Below, one piece after another: positions 55,631 through 64,000 of a stretch of DNA of 64,000 nt. The stretch comes from Diphasiastrum complanatum. Lineage: Eukaryota > Streptophyta > Lycopodiopsida > Lycopodiales > Lycopodiaceae. The position numbers and the translations under genes are program-made. A model generated the notes under the pieces. That model did not search any database. It saw only the letters and a program-made list of their open reading frames with translations, and was not told the DNA's origin. The number at the start of each line of letters is the position of its first letter. The first letter of the stretch is position 1. The stretch spans positions 55,740,538 through 55,804,537 of the forward strand of contig CM055104.1 in assembly GCA_029204225.1 (NCBI GenBank). Direction: 5' to 3'.

Positions 55631-56506
55631 CTATATGCTTGTGTGTTTGGTACTTTGGATGTTAGTTGGATATGAGCCAACGGTCCTGGGAGAAATGACT
55701 TTGGACGGATAATGTTGAGCATCTAGATAGAGGAGTACATGATCATCCGTCATTTCGACATCATCCATGGAAAGAATACCTTCCGAAACATGGGCAGTAG
55801 AGACACTAGGTTCTCCTGGGCACCAAGCTATAGAAATGGGGTCTATCATCATAAGCGGGATGATGGGTGTGTCAATGTCTGTAGAAGATGGGAGAATATC
55901 CACATCTTCTGCAGCTGTTTCGATACGACATCGATTGGAATCCGCACAGTCCATGGTGGCTAGTGCATGACCCCAATTGATTATGTCCGTGGTTCGTGTA
56001 TAGTGGCCTTTTGGTTGGATTGGGACACTCTCTGATTTGTCATATGTTGTAGAAGACCAATCATCGTATACCTTGGCAGGCTTGACATGGCCATTTGAGT
56101 CAACAATGACTCGTTTATCGTGGTTGCCAAAGGTAATTTTGTTGTTCTTCCAGTCTTGGACAACACCTGCCATCTGGAGCCAGGGTGTACCAAGAAGGAG
56201 CTTATACGTATTGGCATCTTCTGGTAGGTCTAAGATGACACAATCGATGATAAACTTGACACCTGCTATTCGAACTTTTATATTTGATAAATGACCAGCA
56301 GGGTTAGTAACTCGTTGATCAGCCATACAAAGTTTATAACATGGTTGATCGAGGGTATTGAAGCCCCATGACTTTGCCAATGGCAAAGCCATTATATTAA
56401 CGCCTGATCCACTATCGAGGATAGCAGATATTGTGAGATAATCTTTATAGGACAAAGGTAGTGTGATGCTATTCCCCTTAGCAACACCTCTATGCATCAA
56501 ATTCAT
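55631..56506 (-). pseudogene. Gypsy F protease region
   Basis: Frame of 291 codons. Active site AILDSGSGVNIMALPLAKSW (D-S-G intact), followed by IAGVKFIIDCVILDLPEDAN and YKLLLGTPWLQMAGVVQDWK (the LLG.PWL flap-side block). The rest is an acidic linker with no motif, leading towards RT. This is the best preserved part of F, with no stop over 870 bases. Confidence 0.88.
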
Positions 56507-57524
56507 AGGAATCTAAGGAATTTCAGGAATTTCTTCTGGTTTTCGCTGATCATCAGGGATAGGAGGCAGTTGAAAACTACGATGGATATAGCGTTGAGTC
56601 CGGTGAAGGATTTGATAGCACTATGGAACGACATGGTGAGTTGAGCTTGCAGGAGGTCAGAAAATACTCAAGTCCCTGTAGGGATTGCTCCTTTCCGGGG
56701 ATATGAGCTGATAACAAACTTTCCGTATGTTCTTCTTCTCGCAAAAATTCATCTCGAAAATCGTTGTATTGCCTTTGTTCCACCTTTGGGTTTGGGTAAT
56801 CTTTTGGTAATGTGGAGGCCGTCAAATGGCTTCCATGTGGGTCAGCTGATTGTCCATGGTTTTGCTGGTGTTCTTGATGTTGGCATTATGCTCTAGTAAG
56901 AACTCTAACAGGTTCGGTTGTGATATGACGTGCTGGAAGGATCCTGTTAGGTTGTTTAGGATAGCCTTTGAAGCTGTGTTTGCAAACACAGTCAGGACAT
57001 TCCACATGGTATTGGTTTTTGACTTTACAGTCGGTCATAAAATGTCTTGTTTCACCACAGATAAAGCAACGGTTGCTCATTGGTCTGGTGGCGATACCAT
57101 AACCATCTTGGATGGCTAGCTGTGTTGGGTTTTCTGGTGGTGTGGAATACTCAGCTTGTTTGCACGAACATGAGTTGTCGGTTTGATACTGGTGATGGCT
57201 AGATGATGGAATTGATGTATCATGATGATATGATTGATCGTAGGAGTTTTCTACCAGTGGATGTCTATGTTTTTGTGCTCCTAGATCCTGTTGTCCTCGT
57301 GGTGGTGGTCCTAAGAGTGCCAGCTGTGGTTGAGGTTCATGTCTAGGTTGTCTGGGCAACTCTTGTATATGGATCTGGTTGTTTCATGGTGGATAGGACG
57401 TGTGTTGTTGCTGTGAAACAAATGGTTGTCGAGGACGTTGATAATGTCCTCCTGACTGGTTGTGAGGCTGATTCCTCGGGTTATAATAGCAATAAAGGGA
57501 GGTATGCCCCATAAAGTCGTAGAT
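56507..57524 (-). pseudogene. Gypsy F nucleocapsid region
   Basis: Frame 57359-56886 contains the zinc knuckle CFICGETRHFMTDC (CX2CX4HX4C, with Arg for the usual Gly before His), followed by a second Cys cluster CPDCVCKHSFKGYP. Upstream is Gln/His/Pro-rich linker (RHEPQPQLALLGPPPRGQQD). A stop between 57360 and 57525 separates it from gag. Confidence 0.8.
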
Positions 57525-58442
57525 TTAAAATTTGATCAGGGAGGTATCTGGGACCGGTTGGTATGAAGGGCACTCATTGCCAGTGTGTGTTCCTCGGCAG
57601 TGAGGGCACCACGTGTTCTCTCGTCTATGATGGATTTGGCCAGTGGGTAACTGACCTGGCATCGAACTTTGGATAGACTTAAGAGTGTTTTGAAACTCTT
57701 TTGTGAGTTTCTCCATCTGTTGTTGGTGTTGTTGATTAAGCAACTCCATCTGTGTTTTCCATAATTGCTCTCCTGTGTCATCGTTTGGTTGAGCTTCTTG
57801 GATGGCACGATGTGCTCTTCGTTCACGTGGTTCATCCACATCTGAGCCCTCGTCTTCTTCCCGAATGGCATCAGACATGGCTTGTTTCAATGATGTATAT
57901 TCATCATTGGAACAAAGTTCACGTCGTATCCATCGTGGGAGTCCAACGAGAAACCAAATGATGAGCATGGACTCGGTAGGTTGCTCTTGTACCTGACTTT
58001 TTAAGCATTTGAATCATTCAATGTAGTCACGTAATTTTTCGTCTTTTGTCATTTTGATATTACTTAATTTTAACAAAAGGCTTTCTATCAAGCGAAAAGG
58101 CTTGAACCGTTTGATGAAGGCCTCTTTCAAGAGTAACTAGTCACATTTATCTTCACGATCAAGGTTAAAAAACCACTCTCGTGCGCGATCGATCATGGTC
58201 ATCGAGAAGAGCTGGACCATGGCCTCTGGTGATGTCTCGCCGTAGACGTCACAAGCGTTCTCAAAGACTTGGAGAAATCTTTGAGGATCAGTGTTACCAT
58301 CGTACTTAGGTAAGTCTAGCTTTGGGGTCCTTTTTTTAGTATGTGGAACATTATTTGCAAAAGCTCCGTTTAAGTGAGCTCGTGCATGTGAGGATTCGGC
58401 AGCATGAAATTGTGGTCGTTCGTATGGAGCTTCATAACGCAT
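57525..58442 (-). pseudogene. Gypsy F gag
   Basis: Starts MRYEAPYERPQFHAAESSHA at 58442. Core: PKLDLPKYDGNTDPQRFLQV, QLFSMTMIDRAREWFFNLDR, then a TAG at 58137, KEAFIKRFKPFRLIESLLLK, another stop in YIE-stop-FKCLKSQVQ, then IIWFLVGLPRWIRRELCSND, AMSDAIREEDEGSDVDEPRE and a Gln-rich coiled segment (LLNQQHQQQMEKLTKEFQNT). Parallel to gags C and D in block order. Ends with CPHCRGTHTGNECPSYQPV, a first knuckle-like Cys/His motif. Confidence 0.92.
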
Positions 58443-60180
58443 AGTTTTTTTTATGGAATGCAGTTAAGGCACTTGTGAAATATCAATGGCTTAAAAATTC
58501 ATGTGCATTAGATTTCGATGAGTGCAGTGGTTTTTTTCACAAATTTGTTGCACAGATTCATTTTGCATAATCATTGGTATACATTCTATAAGCATGGTAT
58601 TGTCCATTAAAAAGAACTACGTTTTCATTTTGGACATTGCTCTATTAGAAAATATACCCGTAATGAGTTCAACCGAACGTAAAATTTTTCGGTTTTTTTG
58701 CAAATGGTGGAAATGAAATTCTTGTAAGGGGTGGCAAATGAAAATTCGCTCGGCATCACTCGACTGTGTTGACCCCCTAAAATATTAAACACATGGTTGC
58801 AAAGTTTTGACCATTGTGTGTGGGAATTTCATTTAGGCAATAAACAGAAAAAAAAACTTAATGCAAAATCTATTCAACAATTAGCCATTGTGATTTACAA
58901 CTTGGGCTAATCGGAAATTTATTCCGGCGATTGAAAGCCCCGAAGTTGTTCATGACTGGATAAATCGTTGGCCAAAGCTACTTTAGCTTGCACAACAACC
59001 AAGAATAAAAAAGTGAATTTCGTCGGTTATTTACTTTGGGTAAGGCCTCCTCGTGGTGGAGGACGCAACCCATAGAATTGTGATTGGGCTGAATTCATGG
59101 AGGAATTTCGTAAGGCTTTTCACAATTGATGAATTGGATTCACTTTGATTAACTACTGTGGGCAACCGTGAATGTGAATTCTTGGATTTTTTTGGCCAAG
59201 GTATCATTTTTTCAAAAATCATTCACGGCCAGAAAGGACCCAAAAGCCTAATATGGAAATTGGAATGGAACGAAAAAGTTGTTTCTTGATGTGCTTAAAG
59301 TAGTGGGCGTACCAACACTATTTGTTGTTAAAAACAAGAAAAAGCCGGTTCATTCTTTCCCATTTCTACATCTGTCACTGTGAGTCTTACGGTGACCGTA
59401 AAGATTATGAAAAGAGGCGAAAATATGTCTGTTTAAGTGAAGTTGGAAGTTTTTTTAATAAATCCCGAAAACTTCATATAATTGTACTATTTTTCTAACA
59501 CTTTGATCAGGAAGTGGAGGGCCTTCATGGAGGAAGAACTTGTGGTATGGGACGCATGCAATTCCAAAATGAAGATCTGAAACTAAGTGGATCAGTTGAC
59601 CATAGTATGGCCATAAATCTTAATGATGCCAAATACTGTTGGTCATAAAACGGGTGTTTTGTCAGAAATTTGAGATATTGGTCATGACCCCTTTTTTTGG
59701 ATATCTCAAATTTACAAGACCGAAAACCCGACAAGCTATTTCTTTAAAAAAGATATATTGGTGAATTTCTTAACTCATAAATTAACCCGACTTTTTTGTG
59801 ATTTTTTGGAAGGTGATTACCCGTTGACCATGGACGATGTCACAAAAATGGTTAATGAAACCATTTTCTACAATTGTTTTCTCTACTTGAATCTTCAAGT
59901 AATCATTTTCTGATTTACGAGTCAATTCTCAAGCTTGGTAATAAAGAAGATCTTTTGTTAAGTCACTGTGCTGGGACATCATTGGTATTTGACGATGATG
60001 CAACACTTCTTTGACTTTCTCGATTTTCTTGGATCTCTTCTTTGAAACTTCTCCTGGGCAAATCTCAAATGATCTATACCCCTTGGAAACTCGTGTCGTT
60101 TCTTGTTAAAAAGAGGGAGAAGTAGGAAGAAAAGAGAATTATCAAGGAGAAACATCGGTCAAAGATTCAAAGTGGAATCT
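58443..60180 (-). other. Upstream of gypsy F gag, unassigned
   Basis: Expected leader and 5' LTR of F, but neither an Asp/Met PBS nor the GGTTGAGATT minisatellite of its 3' side is present. On the minus strand 60110-59800 reads open as VSKGYRSFEICPGEVSKKRS with one stop, charged and without motif. The rest carries many short stops. Confidence 0.35.
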
Positions 60181-61299
60181 GTTATATCAATGATGGACCT
60201 GTTTTATGAATAAAAAATTATAGGATATTTAGATATTACAGAAATCCTTTATGGATTATAGTAGATATCCTATTTGAAGATTTAAAGGGAGGAAATTTAG
60301 AAAGTACTCTTGTGGTAGAAAAGTGGTTGATAATAAGTCCGATTGATTTGTGCTAGAACTTGAAAATTCTATTGCAAGGTGTTTGTTGAAACCTGTTCCT
60401 TGCTGGAAGCAATCAACTTGATTTTAGTATGGATTGAGATCTGTGGGTTGATGCAAGGGAAGACATTCATGCTAACAATATATTCTTTTGAGTTAATCTC
60501 TGGTTGAGATTGTGAAATAGCACTCTTTTGAAAAATATTCTCTCTTAGAGGATAACCAAGTTACAAGATTCTCGATTATGAAAGTGTTGTGTACAGATAA
60601 GAAGTTATCTGTAGAGATATGCTATGTAGTGAATCTTTGTGGGATCATTAAAACCTTTTATACAAACTTTTAATCATGTGGATCTACAAAGTATTCCTTG
60701 AACTTAGTTTATTTGCATGCATAAAGTAGTTGTTGGTACATAGGCATATTGATGAGAATTGTGTTTGAGACACTGGGTTATAGTAATTTCTCATTGAGAA
60801 TTGCTTATTAAATGATTGATTTAGAATCAGGTTAAATGTGATGTTTTGGTACCACACCTAGACAATTAAATATTATGGATACTATTGTTGAAATGTATTG
60901 CTTATAAGTCACACGTCTATGAGTCATTTTGGACTCGTTTACATATGTGTGTGCATAGAATACACGAAAACTTTTGGGACTTATCTTTCCCCGTTCGGAA
61001 AGGATGGAATGCTATCCCGGAAGACTCATGAGAGTTGGATAGTTGTTTGCCAAAAGTTAGAACTCCACGTAATGAGGTTCCGGTAAATCTTAAGTTATTC
61101 TAGATTACAACTTAAGAGGAAAATCTAGACGTATTCTAGATTGGACCCTAACTTTGGAATGACAATTTGTGCCATGTCTAAAGTAAGGGCGTTTTTTAAT
61201 ATTACAATCCTTGTGAAAAACTCAGATCCAAAAGATGCTAAAGTTTCATAAAGATCTTGGCCATGGAAGTTATGCACATCTAGATTGAAAAAATGATAG
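60181..61299. other. AT-rich unassigned DNA
   Basis: A small inverted repeat around AGGATATTTAGATA / TAGATATCCT (60223-60273). No long frame and no recognised element ends. Confidence 0.35.
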
Positions 61300-61412
61300 A
61301 AATTGTGATGTTAAGCATACTAAACATCAACTAAACATCAAAATCTGATCATAAGCTTCCACAAACAGAAACTTGCTGTCCCTGTCCGTACTTCAGAGCC
61401 TACAACCTGCAT

Positions 61413-61426
61413 TTCACACGTGTGAA
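61413..61426. promoter_or_regulatory. 14-bp G-box palindrome in LTR K
   Basis: TTCACACGTGTGAA, self-complementary; about 150 bases downstream of the TATA box in transcription direction, so probably within R/U5 of the LTR transcript. Confidence 0.55.
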
Positions 61427-61571
61427 GCCATAGCAACAAAGAAATCACAATTCTAGTGGCTAGAATGCAAGATATGAACAAAAAAGTGAGAGAGAAGAAG
61501 ATGGACCTTCAAAGAGCATAACATTCATTCAATAGAATGAAAATGAGATGTGTACATACTCGTGGAGATGG

Positions 61572-61581
61572 CTATTTATAG
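61572..61581 (-). promoter_or_regulatory. TATA box of LTR K
   Basis: CTATAAATAG on the minus strand, in the copia LTR oriented with K. Position inside the LTR and orientation fit a core promoter. Confidence 0.55.
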
Positions 61582-61859
61582 CAGCCATAGTGCCTCTTGG
61601 CCACTTGTCTTATGATAGGCTAAAATTGGGGTCCAATAGGATTCACCCATATACCTAGAAATTTGGTCAAATAGGAATGCACCAAATTATGAGCCAATAG
61701 AAGAGCTCCACACTCGACCTCCTCTAATTAATGTGACCTCAAAAGTAGTGTACACATACTTTGGGCCTCTACATACATGTATGAACCTATCTCTAACTTT
61801 TATTTGGCCATAGGCCTACAAAATCTCAAGTTAGGAAAATACTACTAGTTGACAATTTT

Positions 61860-64000
61860 TCACACTCCCTCTTCAACTAGTTTTAGCATAGATTTAGAAA
61901 GTACACCAAGACTTGTTCTATGCTTGAAAAATAAGTCCTTTCCCAATGCTTTGGTAAAGATATCAGCCACACATTCCTTTGATGGGACATGTTCAAGCTT
62001 GATCTCTTTTGCCAACACTTGTTCTCTCACAAAATGGTAAGCCACCTCGATATGTTTGCTCCTTGCATGGAAAACCGGATTGCTTGCTAGACTTTGGGCT
62101 GAAAGGTTGTCACAAAAGATGATTGGACTCTCTGAAAAATCCAGCAAATGAAGCTCCATAATCATCCTCTTGATCCACACCATCTCCTTTGTGCATGATG
62201 TCAAAGCTTTGTACTCGGCCTCACTAGAAGAAAGTGATATAGTTGCTTGTTTCTTCGACATCCATGAGATAGCTCCATCACCTATGAAAATAGCATGTGC
62301 ATTTATGGATTTTCTATCCATAAGGTCTCCTGCAAAATCTGAATCTGAAAAACCAAATAAGTTAGGTGATGAGCCTCTATAAACAATGCCAAAATCTTTT
62401 GTTCCCGAGATGTATCTCAAGATCCTCTTTCCTAGTTTCCAATGTTCTATGCTAGGATCTTGCATGAATTGGCTTAATCTACCAACACAATAAGATAAAT
62501 CAGGTCTTGTGATGGTTAGATATATAAGAGAACCTATTAGCTTCCTATAGAGAGTAATGTCCTCGAAAGATCTTTCATTACCTCTTATAGTTAGCTTTAC
62601 ATGTGATTCCATAGGTGTATCAATAGGATTTGCATCTACCATATGAAATCTATTGAGAATAGAAATAGCATACTTCTCTTGTGAAATAAAAGTGATTTGA
62701 GAAGTTCTAATTACTTCTATTCCTAAGATATAGCTCAAAAGACCAAGATCATGCACTTCAAATTCCTTTTTTAGTGCTTTCTTGATATCTTCTATATCTT
62801 CCTTGTTCCCTCCACTTAAAATAATGTCATCCACATAAATTATAAGGATTGTAACATCATTAGCACTAATTCTAAAGTAAAGTGAATGATCATACTCACT
62901 CATAGTGAAGTTTTGAGAAAGTAGAAAAGAGTTAAGCCTAGCATACCAACTCCTTGGTGCTTGCTTAAGACCATACAAACTTTTTTGTAGAAAACACACA
63001 TGATTAGGCTTGCTATGAGAAACATAGCTCTCGGGTTGCTCCATGTAGACTTCCTCTTCAAGATCACCATTCAAGAAAGCATTAGAAATGTCTAATTGCC
63101 AAAGATCCCATCCATAAAGAGTTGCAAGGGAAATGATTACTCTTATGCTCACCATCTTTGCCACGGGTGCAAAGGTTTCCTCATAGTCAATGCCATGCTC
63201 TTGAGCATAACCTTTAGTCACCAACCTTGCCTTCAACTTGTTGATAGATCCATCTTGATTTGTCTTTACCTTGAAGATCCATTTGCATCCAATTGCACTT
63301 TTGCCCTTTGGAAGCTCCACCAATCTCCATGTGTTGTTCTTCATAAGTGCTTCAAACTCAAGATCCATTGCTTGGATCCATTCCTCTTCTTGCCTTGCTT
63401 CATCTACACATGAAGGTACATCAAAAGAAGTTAGGAAAGCATAGTTGGATCCATCCACCACTTGCTTACCTTTGCCATCATAAGTGAGCCTTGAGGGTTT
63501 CACTTTATGCCTTGGAGTTCTCCTTGGAATTTGACTTGAAGAGGCTTCTTCAACATCCACATCCAATGTGTCATCAACTCCATTGTCATCAAGCACATTA
63601 GTTGCAACAACACCATCATCACTTGAAACAACTTTTGGAATGTTACTTTCATCAAAAATGACATCCCTACTTGTGAACACTTTCTTGATTGAAGGAACAT
63701 AAATCCTATATGCTTTGCTTACTTCACTATAACCAACAAAAATGCCCTTTCTTGAAGATGGATCCTCCTTAGTTCTATCATCAAGAGTAATGTTGAAGTA
63801 GCAAATGCATCCAAAAGTTCTTAGAAACTTGACATTAGGCTTCGTACCAAACAAAGCTTCAAAAGGGGTTTTTCCTTCCAATACAACACTTGGCCATCTA
63901 TTGCATAGGAAATTTGCACACAACAAAGCATCACTCCAAAAAGGTTTAGGAAGATTAGCATTCAATCTCATTGCCTTTGCACTCTCACACAAGGTTCTAT
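61860..64000 (-). CDS. Copia K pol: integrase C-term, RT, RNase H (intact, open at window edge)
   Basis: At least 710 codons without a stop, continuing beyond 64000. Integrase C-terminal part: LNANLPKPFWSDALLCANFL, FGCICYFNITLDDRTKEDPS, KGIFVGYSEVSKAYRIYVPS. RT: EWIQAMDLEFEALMKNNTWR, IGCKWIFKVKTNQDGSINKL, WDLWQLDISNAFLNGDLEEE, SLYGLKQAPRSWYARL, catalytic YVDD at 62826-62837. RNase H: FSDSDFAGDLMDRKSINAHA, TISLSSSEAEYKALTSCTKE, CDNLSAQSLASNPVFHARSK, HVPSKECVADIFTKALGKDL. Key residues look intact throughout. The stop TGA overlaps the first bases of the LTR. The best candidate for a recently active element in the window. Confidence 0.95.
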   Translation of the reverse strand, partial: RTLCESAKAMRLNANLPKPFWSDALLCANFLCNRWPSVVLEGKTPFEALFGTKPNVKFLRTFGCICYFNITLDDRTKEDPSSRKGIFVGYSEVSKAYRIYVPSIKKVFTSRDVIFDESNIPKVVSSDDGVVATNVLDDNGVDDTLDVDVEEASSSQIPRRTPRHKVKPSRLTYDGKGKQVVDGSNYAFLTSFDVPSCVDEARQEEEWIQAMDLEFEALMKNNTWRLVELPKGKSAIGCKWIFKVKTNQDGSINKLKARLVTKGYAQEHGIDYEETFAPVAKMVSIRVIISLATLYGWDLWQLDISNAFLNGDLEEEVYMEQPESYVSHSKPNHVCFLQKSLYGLKQAPRSWYARLNSFLLSQNFTMSEYDHSLYFRISANDVTILIIYVDDIILSGGNKEDIEDIKKALKKEFEVHDLGLLSYILGIEVIRTSQITFISQEKYAISILNRFHMVDANPIDTPMESHVKLTIRGNERSFEDITLYRKLIGSLIYLTITRPDLSYCVGRLSQFMQDPSIEHWKLGKRILRYISGTKDFGIVYRGSSPNLFGFSDSDFAGDLMDRKSINAHAIFIGDGAISWMSKKQATISLSSSEAEYKALTSCTKEMVWIKRMIMELHLLDFSESPIIFCDNLSAQSLASNPVFHARSKHIEVAYHFVREQVLAKEIKLEHVPSKECVADIFTKALGKDLFFKHRTSLGVLSKSMLKLVEEGV

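Larger units (their letters stand above)
61300..61862 (-). mobile_element. 3' LTR of copia K (outer end approximate)
   Basis: On the minus strand LTR starts TGAAAAATTGTCAACTAG directly after the PPT GAAGAGGGAGTG. It contains TATA sequence CTATAAATAG (minus strand, 61572-61581) and CACACGTGTG (61415-61424). The low-coordinate end is not defined by a paired LTR. Confidence 0.65.

Overview
The window looks like intergenic DNA from a large-genome land plant. The evidence is nested Ty1/copia and Ty3/gypsy LTR retrotransposons with plant-type primer binding sites (initiator-Met tRNA and Asp tRNA), a LINE reverse-transcriptase piece, and a few intron-bearing fragments that are not retroelement-like. 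The PQQ-type quinoprotein and the LINE style would suit a seed-free plant such as a fern, moss or lycophyte, but that is a guess. No bacterial operon, rRNA or tRNA gene, or CRISPR array was seen. All retroelements except the one at the right edge carry stops, frameshifts or deletions. Element letters below are mine.

Layout: 1-540 microsatellite. 541-3552 minus-strand gypsy remnant (Gy1) with LTR and Met PBS, which cuts into the LTR of gypsy A. 3553-7575 two oppositely oriented copies of one gypsy family (A minus, B plus), each with an unrecognised extra ORF after pol. 7598-12600 near full-length minus-strand copia (M1). 12601-13890 gypsy C gag. 14112-15141 copia scrap and LINE RT, broken by a copia LTR (15142-15799). 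15800-18106 gypsy D (LTR, Asp PBS, gag). 18846-20085 LTR-like sequence, then an acidic ORF with a plausible intron. 20774-24235 gypsy E 5' end (LTR, Asp PBS, long pyrimidine-rich leader, gag). 24236-30759 plus-strand copia N1, same family as M1, with a 1.73 kb internal tandem duplication.

30760-32310 unrecognised minus-strand ORF with a Ser/Thr/Pro-rich C-terminus. 32311-35205 gypsy G (minisatellite-bearing 3' region, integrase). 35206-38460 gypsy H with protease and RT deleted. 39203-41350 copia I (minus). 41641-43760 two copia LTRs of one family in inverted orientation, plus-side leader and gag (J). 43761-44879 3' end of an E-family gypsy. 44880-46670 AT-rich DNA with repeats. 47037-47459 two exons of an unknown host gene. 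47462-49433 copia L deletion derivative. 49434-49550 perfect-looking foldback. 50331-51588 C-terminal half of a PQQ quinoprotein gene with two frameshifts. 51589-58442 minus-strand gypsy F with all domains but many lesions. 61300-64000 copia K with an intact 710-codon pol that runs off the window.

The most unusual signal is a 10-bp palindrome, CACACGTGTG (G-box core). It occurs exactly nine times, always in LTRs or leaders of the copia elements, often inside a longer 14-18 bp palindrome. Other items worth checking are the extra ORF of gypsy A/B, the mosaic tandem duplication in N1, the unknown ORFs at 19364-20085 and 30700-32310, the two-exon gene end at 47037-47459, and a minisatellite family tied to the LTRs of gypsies F and G.
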